Source: Aromatoleum aromaticum EbN1
Lineage (GTDB): Bacteria; Pseudomonadota; Gammaproteobacteria; Burkholderiales; Rhodocyclaceae
Direction of reading: 5' to 3'
Assembly (NCBI RefSeq): GCF_000025965.1
Contig: NC_006513.1
Span: 992,001-1,056,000 of the forward strand
Length of the DNA stretch: 64,000 bases
A model generated the notes under the pieces. The model did not search any database. It was not told the origin of the DNA and saw nothing but the letters and a program-made list of their open reading frames with translations. The translations under genes were made by a program, and so were the position numbers. Of this stretch, positions 38,968-48,040 are shown piece by piece. Position 1 is the first letter of the stretch; each line of letters starts with the position of its first letter.

Positions 38968-39792
38968 TCAATCCTTTCCGAGCTGTTCGCCGAGCTCGCG
39001 GCCGCGCACGTTCGCGGCGTGCACTGCGCGCACGATCGCGTCGAACACGCCCGACGACGCCATGCTCGCGAGCGCGGCCTCGGTCGTGCCGCCTTTCGAC
39101 GTCACGCGCTCGCGCAACACTGCGGGGGCCTCGTCGGCGCCGGCGGCGAGCTTCGCCGCGCCGAGCACGGTATCGAGCGCCAGCTGCCGCGCGGTTGCCG
39201 CATCGAAGCCGAGCGAGACGGCCGCCGCTTCGAGCGCCTCGATGAAATGGAAAACGTAAGCCGGGCCGCTGCCGGAGACGGCCGTCACCGCGTCCATCTG
39301 CGCCTCGTCCGCGATCCACACCGTGCTGCCGACGGCACCGAGAATGCGCTCGGCCGACTCGCGCCCGGCGGCATCGACCGACGGATCGGCATACAGGCCG
39401 GTGATGCCTGCGCCGATCAACGCAGGCGTGTTCGGCATCGCGCGCACCAGCCGATGGTAGCCGCCGAGCCAGCGGCCGACGTCGGCGAGCCGCAGGCCGG
39501 CGGCGATGCTGACGACCACCTGGCGCGCCAGGCGCCCGGTCAGCGGCGCGACGGCGGCCTTCATCTGTTGCGGCTTGACCGCCAGCACGACGACGTCGCA
39601 TGCGAGCACCTCGTCATCGACGGCCGGGGCCGTGCGGATGCCGAAGCGCTCCGCGAGCCGCGCGCGGCTGTCGGCCTGCAGGTCGACCGCCTGGATGTCC
39701 GCGCTCGCAAAGCCGCGCTCGGCGAGGCCGCCGATCAGGGCGGTCGCCATGTTGCCGCCGCCGAGGAAACTGATCTTCATGCGTTCCGTCAT
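38968..39792 (-). CDS. proC: Pyrroline-5-carboxylate reductase
   Basis: Last step of proline synthesis: reduces P5C with NAD(P)H. It has 274 residues. NAD motif FLGGGNMATALIGGL near residue 9, VVLAVKPQQM near residue 70, MPNTPALIGAGITGL near residue 120, and the signature VTSKGGTTEAAL near residue 230. I use the ATG at 39792, which overlaps the yggS stop by 4 bases and has GAGGAG upstream; an ATG at 39780 is also possible. Confidence 0.95.
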   Translation of the reverse strand: MTERMKISFLGGGNMATALIGGLAERGFASADIQAVDLQADSRARLAERFGIRTAPAVDDEVLACDVVVLAVKPQQMKAAVAPLTGRLARQVVVSIAAGLRLADVGRWLGGYHRLVRAMPNTPALIGAGITGLYADPSVDAAGRESAERILGAVGSTVWIADEAQMDAVTAVSGSGPAYVFHFIEALEAAAVSLGFDAATARQLALDTVLGAAKLAAGADEAPAVLRERVTSKGGTTEAALASMASSGVFDAIVRAVHAANVRGRELGEQLGKD

Positions 39793-40490
39793 GCTTGCTC
39801 CTCGCGCACGCTCCGTGCGCCGAAAATTGCAGTGCCCACGCGCACCATCGTCGCCCCTTCGGCGATCGCGAGTTCCAGGTCGTCCGACATGCCCATCGAC
39901 AGCGTGTCGAGCGCAAGCCCCGCGTCGTTCAGGCGATCGCGCAGCTGCCTCAACGTCGCGAAGCGCGCGCGCAACAGCGCTTCGTCGCCCCCGGCCTCGG
40001 GAATGCACATCAGGCCGCGCAGCGCCAGGCGCGGCAGCTTCGCGACCGCCGCCGCGAGCGCCGGCACTTCGCCGGGCGCGACGCCGCTCTTGCTTGCCTC
40101 GCCGCCGACATTCACCTGGATGCAGACGTTCAGCGGCGGCAGCTCGTCGCCGCGCTGTTCCGACAGCCGTTCGGCGAGCTTGAGCCGGTCGACCGAGTGG
40201 ACCCAGTGGAAATGCGTCGCGACGGGGCGTGTCTTGTTGCTCTGCAGCGGCCCGATGAAATGCCACTCGAGTTGCCGCGCGTGCAGCTCGGCCGCTTTCG
40301 CCACACCTTCCCGGACGTAGTTTTCGCCGAACAGCCGCTGGCCGGCGTGCGCAGCCTCAGCCACGGATTGCGCCGGCTGCGTCTTGCTGACGGCGATCAG
40401 CGCGACGTCCTCCGGCGTGCGTCCCGACGCCCGGGCCGCAGCCGCGACACGCCGGCGCACGGCTTGCAAGTTCGCGGAGATTGATGTCAT
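39789..40490 (-). CDS. YggS family PLP homeostasis protein (PLPBP)
   Basis: PLP-binding protein of 233 residues with the alanine-racemase N-terminal barrel but no enzyme activity. It controls free pyridoxal phosphate and amino acid balance. The PLP lysine is in LIAVSKTQPAQSV near residue 31, then FGENYVREGVAK, WHFIGPLQSNKTRPVATHF near residue 77, and GLMCIPEAG. It is the first gene of the unit and divergent from pilT across about 100 bases. Confidence 0.94.
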   Translation of the reverse strand: MTSISANLQAVRRRVAAAARASGRTPEDVALIAVSKTQPAQSVAEAAHAGQRLFGENYVREGVAKAAELHARQLEWHFIGPLQSNKTRPVATHFHWVHSVDRLKLAERLSEQRGDELPPLNVCIQVNVGGEASKSGVAPGEVPALAAAVAKLPRLALRGLMCIPEAGGDEALLRARFATLRQLRDRLNDAGLALDTLSMGMSDDLELAIAEGATMVRVGTAIFGARSVREEQA

Positions 40491-40593
40491 ATAGCGGCGG
40501 ATTTCGGCCGTGGATCAGGCGAGCGAGTATAGCATCGCGACCGGGACGCCCCGCGCCCCGCAATCCCCCCGGTCAACCTCGAGCGACAATCCC

Positions 40594-41637
40594 ATGGACA
40601 TCACCGAACTGCTTGCCTTCGCGGTCAAGAACAAGGCATCCGACCTGCATCTGTCATCCGGACTGCCGCCGATGATCCGGGTGCATGGCGACGTACGGCG
40701 CATCAACCTGCCGCCGATGGAGCACAAGGACGTGCACTCGATGGTGTATGACATCATGAACGACGGCCAGCGCAAGCAGTTCGAGGAAGTGCTCGAATGC
40801 GACTTCTCGTTCGCGGTGCCGAACCTCGCGCGCTTCCGCGTCAATGCGTTCAACCAGAACCGCGGCGCCTCGGCGGTGTTCCGGACGATTCCGACGAAAG
40901 TGCTGAGCCTCGAGGAACTGGACGCGCCGAAGATCTTCAAGGAGATCGCGAACCAGCCGCGCGGCATCGTATTGGTCACCGGCCCGACCGGCTCGGGCAA
41001 GTCGACGACCCTCGCCGCGATGGTCGATTACGTCAATGAGAACGACTACGGCCACATCCTGACGATCGAGGATCCGATCGAATTCGTCCATGAATCGAAA
41101 CGCTGCCTGATCAACCAGCGCGAAGTCGCCCGCGACACGCTGTCGTTCAACAACGCGCTGCGCTCGGCGCTGCGCGAAGACCCGGACGTGATCCTCGTCG
41201 GCGAGCTGCGCGACCTCGAGACGATCCGCCTCGCGCTGACCGGCGCCGAGACCGGCCACCTCGTGTTCGGCACGCTGCACACTTCGTCGGCGGCGAAGAC
41301 CGTCGACCGGATCGTCGACGTCTTTCCGGCCGCCGAGAAGGACATGGTGCGCGCGATGCTGTCGGAGTCGCTGCGCGCGGTGATCTCGCAGACGCTCCTG
41401 AAGACCAAGGACGGCCAGGGCCGCGTCGCGGCGCACGAGATCATGATCGGCACTCCGGCGATCCGCAACCTGATCCGCGAGAACAAGATCGCGCAGATGT
41501 ACTCGGCGATCCAGACCGGCCAGGCGGTGGGCATGCAGACGCTCGACCAGAACCTCGCCGACCTCGTGCGGCGCAACGTCGTGTCGGTCGGCGAAGCCAG
41601 GCTGCGCGCGCAGAACAAGGACAATTTCGCCGGCTGA
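40594..41637 (+). CDS. pilT: Type IV pilus retraction ATPase PilT
   Basis: Cytoplasmic hexameric ATPase that depolymerises the pilus and powers twitching. It has 347 residues. An N-terminal PAS-like part (LHLSSGLPPMIRVHGDVRR) is followed by Walker A GPTGSGKSTTLAAM near residue 135, the Asp box TIEDPIEF, Walker B DVILVGELRD near residue 200, the His box GTLHTSSAAKT, and the retraction-specific AIRNLIRENK near residue 290. It precedes pilU by 150 bases. Confidence 0.96.
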   Translation: MDITELLAFAVKNKASDLHLSSGLPPMIRVHGDVRRINLPPMEHKDVHSMVYDIMNDGQRKQFEEVLECDFSFAVPNLARFRVNAFNQNRGASAVFRTIPTKVLSLEELDAPKIFKEIANQPRGIVLVTGPTGSGKSTTLAAMVDYVNENDYGHILTIEDPIEFVHESKRCLINQREVARDTLSFNNALRSALREDPDVILVGELRDLETIRLALTGAETGHLVFGTLHTSSAAKTVDRIVDVFPAAEKDMVRAMLSESLRAVISQTLLKTKDGQGRVAAHEIMIGTPAIRNLIRENKIAQMYSAIQTGQAVGMQTLDQNLADLVRRNVVSVGEARLRAQNKDNFAG

Positions 41638-41787
41638 TTTTCACCGGGTGAATTCCGCCGGGCGGATTTCGTCGGATAATTCCGGCCGGATTCGCGGCGC
41701 GCCGCAGCCCACCTGTTTCACCCCGATTGGCGGCGACGATCGGGCGACCCGCCATTCACAGCGGACACTTTCCGCGGGAGCGCAGCA

Positions 41788-42921
41788 ATGGAACGCGATC
41801 AGGCCCTGAAGTTCATGCACGACCTGCTGCGGCTGATGGTGCAGAAAAATGGCTCGGACCTCTTCATCACCGCGGGCTTTCCGCCAGCAATCAAGGTGGA
41901 CGGGCGCGTCACGCCGCAATCGAACCAGACGCTGACGGCGCAGCACACGACCGAGCTCGCGCGCGCGATCATGAACGACCGCCAGGCGGCCGAGTTCGAG
42001 TCGACGAAGGAATGCAACTTCGCGATCTCGCCGCCGGGCGTCGGGCGCTTCCGCGCCAACGCGTTCATTCAGCAAGGCAAAGTGGGCCTCGTGCTGCGCA
42101 CGATCGCGCAGACGATCCCGGACTTCGACGAGCTCGGCATGCCGGCGGTGCTGCGCGACATCGCGATGGCCAAGCGTGGGCTGGTGATTTTCGTCGGCGG
42201 CACCGGCACCGGCAAGACGACGTCGCTCGCAGCGATGGTCGACTTCCGCAACGAACACTCGTACGGCCACATCATCACTGTCGAGGATCCGATCGAATAC
42301 GTGCATCAGCACAAGAACTGCATCGTCACGCAGCGCGAGATCGGCATCGACACCGACAACTGGGAAGCGGCGCTGAAGAACACGCTGCGCCAGGCACCCG
42401 ACGTGATCCTGATGGGCGAAATCCGCGATCGCGAGACGATGGACTACGCGATCGCGTTCGCCGAAACCGGCCACCTGTGCCTCGCGACGCTGCATGCGAA
42501 CAGCGCGAACCAGGCGATCGACCGCATCATCAACTTCTTTCCCGAAGACCGCCGTCCGCAGCTCCTGATGGACCTGTCGCTGAACCTGCGCGCGCTGATC
42601 TCGCAGCGGCTGCTGCCGCTCAAGGAGCGCAAGGGCCGCGTGCCGGCGGTCGAAGTGCTGCTGAATTCGCCGCTGATCGCCGACCTGATCTTCAAGGGCG
42701 AAGTGCCGGGGCTCAAGGAAGTCATGAAGCGCTCGCGCGAGCTCGGCATGCAGACGTTCGACCAGAGCCTGTTCGACCTCTACGAGGAAGAGCGCATCAG
42801 CTACGAGGACGCGCTGCGCAACGCCGACTCGGTCAACGACCTGCGCCTGCAGATCAAGCTCCACAGCAAACACGGCGACAAGGACCTGGTGTCCGGCATC
42901 CAGCACCTCGGGATCGTGTGA
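41788..42921 (+). CDS. pilU: PilT-like accessory retraction ATPase PilU
   Basis: PilT paralogue of 377 residues that assists retraction force and depends on PilT. Walker A is GGTGTGKTTSLAAM near residue 133, Walker B DVILMGEIRDRETMDY near residue 202, and His box ATLHANSANQAI near residue 231. The PilU-specific C-terminal tail (YEEERISYEDALRNADSVND then LRLQIKLHSKHGDKDL) is complete. The 150-base gap after pilT may hold its own promoter. Confidence 0.95.
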   Translation: MERDQALKFMHDLLRLMVQKNGSDLFITAGFPPAIKVDGRVTPQSNQTLTAQHTTELARAIMNDRQAAEFESTKECNFAISPPGVGRFRANAFIQQGKVGLVLRTIAQTIPDFDELGMPAVLRDIAMAKRGLVIFVGGTGTGKTTSLAAMVDFRNEHSYGHIITVEDPIEYVHQHKNCIVTQREIGIDTDNWEAALKNTLRQAPDVILMGEIRDRETMDYAIAFAETGHLCLATLHANSANQAIDRIINFFPEDRRPQLLMDLSLNLRALISQRLLPLKERKGRVPAVEVLLNSPLIADLIFKGEVPGLKEVMKRSRELGMQTFDQSLFDLYEEERISYEDALRNADSVNDLRLQIKLHSKHGDKDLVSGIQHLGIV

Positions 42922-42976
42922 ACTTTCGCGGCGGCGCGCTCCCTGGCCGGAGGCATCGCCCTAATCGCCGAACGCC

Positions 42977-44137
42977 CTACTCGCCGCCGGCCGGCTTGCG
43001 CCGCATGCTGCCGGCGACCATCCGGTATTCGAACAGCCGGCATTCGAGCGCGCCGTTGAAGAGCGGTGTGCGCTTGCTCGCCTTGAGCCCGATCAGCTTG
43101 GGCAGCGCCGGGTCGGCGGTGAGGAAATAGCAGCGCCAGCCGCTCCAGCGTTGCTTCAACGCGTCGCCGAACTGCGGATACAGCGCCGCCAGCTCTTCCG
43201 CCTCGCCGATGCGCACACCATAGGGCGGATTGGTCACCAGCACGCCCGATTCGGCGGGCGGTTCAAGCTTGAGGAAATCGGCGCGGTCCAAGACGACGCA
43301 GTCGCCGAGCCCTGCCGACTGCAGATTGACGCGCGCGCGCCGCACCTGCTCGCCGACGATGTCCGAGCCGTATATCTTCAGCTGCCGCGGCGGCTGGCGA
43401 CGTGCCTCGGCTGCCTGCCGGATGCTCGCCCACGCTGCGCGATCGAGGTGGCGGAAGCGCTCGAACGCGAAACCGCGACCGAGGCCGGGCGCGATATCCA
43501 GCGCGATCTGCGCCGCCTCGATCAGGAAAGTGCCGCTGCCACACATCGGATCGAGCAGCGCCTCGCCCGGCTGCCACCCTGACAGCCGCAGAATGCCGGC
43601 GGCAAGGTTTTCCTTCAGCGGCGCTTCGACGGCAGCCGGCTTGAAGCCGCGCTTGTACAGCGGCTCGCCGGAGGTATCGAGGTACAGCGTGACGCGGTCG
43701 CGCGTCAGGAACGCGTGGATGCGGATCGCGGGGTTCGCGGTATCGACGCTCGGGCGCTTGCCGGTCACGGTGCGGAAGTGATCGCACACCGCATCCTTGA
43801 TGCGCAGCGTGATGAATTCGAGGCTGCGCAGCGGCGACTGCTTCGCCGTGACATGGATGCGGATCGTGTCGTCGACGGTGAACCACTTCGCCCAGGTCAC
43901 GCCGTAGGCGAGGCGATAGATATCCTCCTCGCTCTGGTAGCGGCCTTCGGCGAGCCGCCACATGACGCGGGTCGCGAGCCGGCTCTCGAGGTTGGCGCGG
44001 TAACACACGCGCCAGTCGCCGGAAAAACCGACTCCGCCATGCGTCGGTGCGATCGACGTGGCGCCGAGCGTCGCGAGTTCCTCGGCGAGCGTCGGCTCGA
44101 GGCCGCGCGGACAGGGGGAAAAAAAGGATTCTGACAT
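42977..44137 (-). CDS. THUMP-domain RNA methyltransferase (RlmL N-domain type)
   Basis: Methyltransferase of 386 residues like the N-terminal half of E. coli RlmL, which makes m2G2445 in 23S rRNA. A THUMP domain at about residues 45-165 (FTVDDTIRIHVTAKQSPLRS, KRPSVDTANPAIRIHAFL) leads into the catalytic domain with LLDPMCGSGTFLIEAA near residue 193 and the guanine-methylating NPPYG near residue 305. No RlmK half is fused. RNA target inferred from family only. Confidence 0.88.
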   Translation of the reverse strand: MSESFFSPCPRGLEPTLAEELATLGATSIAPTHGGVGFSGDWRVCYRANLESRLATRVMWRLAEGRYQSEEDIYRLAYGVTWAKWFTVDDTIRIHVTAKQSPLRSLEFITLRIKDAVCDHFRTVTGKRPSVDTANPAIRIHAFLTRDRVTLYLDTSGEPLYKRGFKPAAVEAPLKENLAAGILRLSGWQPGEALLDPMCGSGTFLIEAAQIALDIAPGLGRGFAFERFRHLDRAAWASIRQAAEARRQPPRQLKIYGSDIVGEQVRRARVNLQSAGLGDCVVLDRADFLKLEPPAESGVLVTNPPYGVRIGEAEELAALYPQFGDALKQRWSGWRCYFLTADPALPKLIGLKASKRTPLFNGALECRLFEYRMVAGSMRRKPAGGE

Positions 44138-44242
44138 ATCGGGGCCACGATCGGAAAAGGAAGGAGAATCGAAACGGAGGCGGCGCCTCGGAGAGGCGCG
44201 GCGGCAAAACGGCGCAAGCCGTCTCGCCGCCGGCAGGGTACG

Positions 44243-44662
44243 TCAGAATGGCTTCAACACCGCGAGAAAGACGACCGCGAACAGCACCAGCACGGGTATT
44301 TCATTGAACACTCTGAACCAGACATGGCTGCGGGTGTTGCGCCCGGCAGCGAAATCGCGCATCAGCCTGCCGCAGTAGAGGTGGTAGGCGATCAGGAAAA
44401 CCACCAGCAGCGTCTTGGCGTGCAGCCAGCCGGCGTTGCCGAAACGGTCGCCGAAGCCGAACCACAGCCAGAAGCCGAGCACGACCGCGAGGATGCCGAG
44501 CGGCGTCATGAACCGGTAAAGCTTGTGCTCCATCAGCGCGAGGCGCTCGCGCGTCGCTGCATCCTCGACCATCGCATGGTTCACGAACAGGCGCGGCAGA
44601 TAGAACAGCCCCGCGAACCAACTGACGACGAACGTGATGTGCAGCGCCTTGACCACCAGCAT
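44243..44662 (-). CDS. hemJ: Protoporphyrinogen IX oxidase HemJ
   Basis: Membrane enzyme of 139 residues that oxidises protoporphyrinogen IX late in haem synthesis, in bacteria without HemG or HemY. Family motifs: VKALHITFVVSWFAGLFYLP with the conserved His near residue 8, HAKTLLVVFLIAYHLYCGRL near residue 80, and WFRVFNEIPVLVLFAVVFLA at the end. Four helices. Start ATG at 44662 shares a base with the upstream stop (TGATG); a TTG one codon earlier is unlikely. Complements hemL elsewhere in the window. Confidence 0.9.
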   Translation of the reverse strand: MLVVKALHITFVVSWFAGLFYLPRLFVNHAMVEDAATRERLALMEHKLYRFMTPLGILAVVLGFWLWFGFGDRFGNAGWLHAKTLLVVFLIAYHLYCGRLMRDFAAGRNTRSHVWFRVFNEIPVLVLFAVVFLAVLKPF

Positions 44663-45549
44663 CAAATGTTTCCTCCGCGAGTCTTGCGTGCCGCGGCGAA
44701 CCCTTCGCGCACGGTCGGATATTTCAGGCGGGCGCGCAATTCACGCCGGATGCGTTCGTTCGACAAGCGACGCGACTCCGACATGAACGACAGCGCCATC
44801 GGCGAGAGTGCCGCGGCGATGTCGGCCCGGCTCATGCGCGGCGGCCGCGGAACGCCAAAAAAATCCGCGGCGAAGTCGAAATAGTCTCCCATCTTCATGC
44901 TTGTGTCATCGACGGCGTTATACACCCGCCCCGGTCGCCCGCGAAAGATCGCGAGACAGGCGAGCTGCGCGAGGTCATCGGCATGAATGTGGTTGGTATG
45001 CACGTCCTGCGCGGCCAGCAGCACCGGCTCGCCGCGCTGCAGACGCGCGAGCGGCAGGCGCTCGGCAGCATAAATGCCCGGCGCGCGCAGGATGCTGACA
45101 GCGACTGCGCAGCGGCGGCCGAAACGCCTCAGGCGGCGTTCGGCGTCGACCCGGCGCCGCGCCCGATCGGTCCGCGGCATGCAGCGGCTCGCCTCACCGA
45201 CCCACGCGCCGCCGCAATCGCCATAGACGCCCGTCGTACTAATGTATATGACCCGCTGTGGTAGACTCGGCCGCTGCGCCAGCGCTGCCAGCAGCCAAGC
45301 CGTACGCGGGTCCTGGATGCCGTGTGCGGGAGGCGGGGCGAAATGCAGGACCACGTCGGCGATCCCGGCCAGTCGTGCGAGGCTGCGCCGGTCGTCGAGA
45401 TCCGCGAGCAACGGGATCGCGCCACGGGAGCGGAGCGCGGCGCACGCGGCAGGGCTGCGCGTCACGGCATACACGCGGAAGCGTTTCGCCAGCCACGGAA
45501 TCGCCCGCATGGCAACGTCACCGCTGCCGACGATCAATATTCTCTTCAT
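44662..45549 (-). CDS. NAD(P)-dependent SDR/epimerase family protein (YeeZ-like)
   Basis: Extended short-chain dehydrogenase of 295 residues. Rossmann motif RILIVGSGDVAMRAIPWLAK opens the protein, ADVVLHFAPPP near residue 65, and ISTTGVYGDCGG near residue 103 carries Ser-Thr and Tyr of the active site. Later LRAPGIYAAERLP and TNHIHADDLAQ are typical of the epimerase branch. The substrate is unknown. It is co-translated with hemJ. Confidence 0.85.
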   Translation of the reverse strand: MKRILIVGSGDVAMRAIPWLAKRFRVYAVTRSPAACAALRSRGAIPLLADLDDRRSLARLAGIADVVLHFAPPPAHGIQDPRTAWLLAALAQRPSLPQRVIYISTTGVYGDCGGAWVGEASRCMPRTDRARRRVDAERRLRRFGRRCAVAVSILRAPGIYAAERLPLARLQRGEPVLLAAQDVHTNHIHADDLAQLACLAIFRGRPGRVYNAVDDTSMKMGDYFDFAADFFGVPRPPRMSRADIAAALSPMALSFMSESRRLSNERIRRELRARLKYPTVREGFAAARKTRGGNI

Positions 45550-45570
45550 ATTCTAATTATCTCACGCCCG

Positions 45571-46596
45571 ATGCCGTTCCAGATTTCACTCGAGCCTGGC
45601 GGACAGCGCTTCACCGCCGACGACGACCAGACCATTCTCGAGGCGGCGCTCGCTGCGGGACTGCTGCTTCCCTACGGCTGCCGTGACGGCGCATGCGGCG
45701 CATGCAAGGGCCGGGTGCTCAGCGGCGAAGTCGACATCGGGGAGGTTTCGGCGAGCGCCCTGCCCGACGCGGAGCGCGCCGCCGGCCTCGCGCTGTTCTG
45801 CCGCGCCCGCGCCCGCAGCGACCTCGTCCTCGAAGCGCGCAACGTGCGCCGCGCCAGCGACATCCCGGTCAGGAAACTGCCGTGTCGCGTGCAGCGCCTG
45901 CGCCGCGCCGCGCCGGACGTGATGATCGTCGACGTGAAGCTGCCGGCCAGCGAAACTTTCCGCTTCCACGCCGGCCAGTACATCGACTTCATCCTCGCCG
46001 GCGGCGGTCGCCGCAGCTTCTCGATCGCCAACGCGCCGGACGATGCCGATCACCTCGAACTGCACGTCCGCCACGTTCCCGGCGGGCAGTTCACCGAACA
46101 CGTGTTCAACGCGATGAAAGAGCGCGACATCCTGCGCTTCGAAGGCCCGCTCGGCAGCTTCGGCCTGCGCGAGGACTCCACCGGAGCGGCGCTGCTGATC
46201 GTCGGCGGCACCGGGTTCGCGCCGATCAAGAGCATCGTCGAGCACGCGATCCGCACCGGAGAACGACGGCCGATGACGTTGTACTGGGGCGCACGCGACC
46301 GCGCGGGTCTTTACCTGGACGACCTGGCCCGCTCCTGGGAATCGACGCTGCCCGGCTTCCGGTACGTTCCGGTCCTCTCGGAGTCGGGGCCCGACGACTC
46401 ATGGAGCGGACGGACGGGCCTCGTCCACCACGCCGTGATGCAGGACCTTCCCGATCTCTCCGTCCATGAAGTCTATGCCTGCGGCGCGCCGGCGATGATC
46501 GACGCGGCGCGCCGGGACCTCGTTGCCGAGCGTCACCTGCGCGAAGAAGCTTTCTTCTCCGACGCCTTCACCTTCGCTTCCGGCGCGGGCCGCTGA
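45571..46596 (+). CDS. 2Fe-2S ferredoxin/FAD/NAD reductase (CDP-6-deoxyglucoseen reductase-like)
   Basis: Electron-transfer flavoprotein of 341 residues. An N-terminal plant-type ferredoxin carries CRDGACGACKG near residue 37 with a fourth Cys in FCRARARSD near residue 75. An FAD domain has GQYIDFILAGGGRRSFSIAN near residue 136, and an NAD domain has IVGGTGFAPIKSIVEHAI near residue 211. This layout is shared by CDP-6-deoxy-glucoseen reductase (AscD) and phenol- and toluene-monooxygenase reductases. No oxygenase or sugar pathway is adjacent, so the partner is unknown. Start ATG 45571. Confidence 0.88.
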   Translation: MPFQISLEPGGQRFTADDDQTILEAALAAGLLLPYGCRDGACGACKGRVLSGEVDIGEVSASALPDAERAAGLALFCRARARSDLVLEARNVRRASDIPVRKLPCRVQRLRRAAPDVMIVDVKLPASETFRFHAGQYIDFILAGGGRRSFSIANAPDDADHLELHVRHVPGGQFTEHVFNAMKERDILRFEGPLGSFGLREDSTGAALLIVGGTGFAPIKSIVEHAIRTGERRPMTLYWGARDRAGLYLDDLARSWESTLPGFRYVPVLSESGPDDSWSGRTGLVHHAVMQDLPDLSVHEVYACGAPAMIDAARRDLVAERHLREEAFFSDAFTFASGAGR

Positions 46597-46600
46597 AACC

Positions 46601-46810
46601 ATGGCCGACACCGCCTTCCTCACGCGCGAACCGGTCGTCAACCGCAACCGGGCGATCACCGCGAACCGCCTGATCGCCCATGGCCCGAATATCGCCACCG
46701 TGGTGGAAATACTCGACGGACTCGGCGAGACGTGGCCGACGCATCACCCTGTTTTCCTCTGCCTCGGCAAACTCGGGTTTCTACTATTCGCACCCCACTC
46801 CACCGAATGA
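46601..46810 (+). pseudogene. Truncated N-terminal fragment, probably of an EAL/HDOD signalling protein
   Basis: Frame of 69 residues starting 4 bases after the reductase gene. The first 50 residues (FLTREPVVNRNRAITANRLI and THHPVFLCLG) look like the start of EAL-HDOD proteins, which begin with a similar FLARQPILDR motif and a TELLFR-like strand. After GKLGFL the frame runs into a short unrelated tail and stops. No EAL or HDOD core follows in any frame, so it is a stub. Alternatively it is a genuine small protein; I favour decay. Confidence 0.5.
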
Positions 46811-46883
46811 AACCCTCGCGTGGATGACGAGGCCGGCGGCCAGGTTGCTGAACTGAGCCCGCCGGCAATGCCTCGAGCGGGCG

Positions 46884-46913
46884 AAAAAAAAGCCAGCACG
46901 CGGCTGGCTCTTC
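46884..46913 (-). terminator. Intrinsic terminator of the cytochrome c gene
   Basis: On the minus strand: AGCCAGCC, loop, GGCTGGC-type arm (seen on the plus strand as GCCAGC, ACGC, GGCTGGC) followed by eight T residues. It lies about 15 bases past the cytochrome stop codon. A strong hairpin with a T tract, the clearest intrinsic terminator in the window. Confidence 0.9.
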
Positions 46914-46927
46914 CGATGCGGTGCCGA

Positions 46928-47236
46928 TTACTTCTGCGACAGCACCCAGGTAGCGAGCAGCTTGGCTTCGTCGGCGCTGACTTGCGGGTTCGCCGGCATC
47001 GGTACCGGACCCCAAACGCCCGAACCACCTTTCTGGATCTTGTCGGCCAGCTTGGCGACCGCGTCGGCCTGACCGGCGTATTTCTTTGCCACGTCCTGGT
47101 ACGAAGGGCCGACCAGTTTCTTGTCGACCGCATGACAGGCGAGGCAGTTCTTGGCCTTGGCCAGTTCAGCGGAGGCGAACGCCGGAGCGGCGGACAGCAG
47201 GCCCGCGGCAACCGCAGCGGCAACGAACAGTTTCAT
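46928..47236 (-). CDS. Periplasmic class I cytochrome c (c551/c552-like)
   Basis: Monohaem cytochrome of 102 residues. Signal peptide MKLFVAAAVAAGLLSAAPAF with likely cleavage after residue 22, haem-binding CLACH near residue 31, and the axial Met in WGPVPMPANPQVSAD near residue 79. The final ETLATWVLSQ-like end (KLLATWVLSQK) is typical. It would carry electrons in the periplasm, for example from the bc1 complex to an oxidase or nitrite reductase. Single-gene unit with its own terminator. Confidence 0.95.
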   Translation of the reverse strand: MKLFVAAAVAAGLLSAAPAFASAELAKAKNCLACHAVDKKLVGPSYQDVAKKYAGQADAVAKLADKIQKGGSGVWGPVPMPANPQVSADEAKLLATWVLSQK

Positions 47237-47641
47237 GCTCTTTTCCTCATCAGGAGTGGTGTAGAAAGGTGGCCGGATATTAAACCAGCGACCCGGATTT
47301 GACTATGGCGCAACACTATTGCGCAATCTCGGTTCAAGTCTCGCCAGCGCTTTACCCGAACCCGAACAATCAACGCCTCAGTCCCGGTTTGCGTTGACGT
47401 CGACTTTCCTGCCCCGGGATGCAGCGTATGCGGCGCAGCGCCCTCGCGGGGAATGTTCTCCTCCTCCCGGAACTGTTCGAGCCGTGGAACGCTCCCCAGC
47501 ATAAGGCAGACTCGTGAGGCCGGACGAGACGTGCATCCGGCAGCGATATCGGCAGTGGCCAGGCCGAACCGTGCCGACGTGGCGATCTCGAGTGAGCCGC
47601 GTCATCCGACAGGTTGCGGCCAGGGACGAAGGGGGCGACCC
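47237..47641. other. Intergenic stretch upstream of the cytochrome and small membrane protein genes
   Basis: About 400 bases between divergent genes, holding their promoters. The only structure I notice is a 6-bp inverted repeat GCGCAA-CACTA-TTGCGC at 47309-47325, within 80 bases of the cytochrome start, which could be an operator. Short open frames here have no homologous-looking sequence. Confidence 0.45.
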
Positions 47642-47995
47642 ATGAGTGTTGGCGACGAGCGATCAGATTTTTCCCGGTCCGGCGAGCCGCTGTGGCGGGT
47701 CGCCTACCGTTTCCTGTGGCCGTTCCAGTATTTTCGCGACGTCACGCGTGGCAGCCATCTCGAGCGCCAGCAGAACTACCGCCACAACCGCGCGATGCGG
47801 GTGTATCTGCCCGGCTTCATCATGAAATGGGTGATCCTGACCGGACTGTGCTACAGCGCCGGAGGTGCGCTGTGCCACATCGGCGCCGACGTTCTCGCCG
47901 CCGGCTGCTTCGTCGTCGCGTGCTGGACGCTGATCGTCGTCGTGCTGCTCGGCGTCGACTGGCTGTGGCTCGGGCGCTTCACCGACTTGTATTAG
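47642..47995 (+). CDS. Small two-helix inner-membrane protein of unknown function
   Basis: Protein of 117 residues. A polar N-terminus (residues 1-50) with Arg and aromatic residues (WRVAYRFLWPFQYFRDV) is followed by two hydrophobic helices, about 60-80 (FIMKWVILTGLCYSAGGALC) and 85-108 (AAGCFVVACWTLIVVVLLGV). The ATG at 47642 has a purine-rich GGGGG site. I do not recognise the family. The neighbours (cytochrome c, queF) give no hint. Confidence 0.6.
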   Translation: MSVGDERSDFSRSGEPLWRVAYRFLWPFQYFRDVTRGSHLERQQNYRHNRAMRVYLPGFIMKWVILTGLCYSAGGALCHIGADVLAAGCFVVACWTLIVVVLLGVDWLWLGRFTDLY

Positions 47996-48040
47996 CATTC
48001 GGCGCGATCCGGCATCGCGCGGCGCTGAAAGCGGCCTGGT

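Noticed and set aside
47309-47325. Inverted repeat GCGCAA-N5-TTGCGC as a named operator
   Set aside because: Six-base arms are expected by chance in GC-rich DNA; no known regulator consensus matches. Mentioned only under the intergenic entry.
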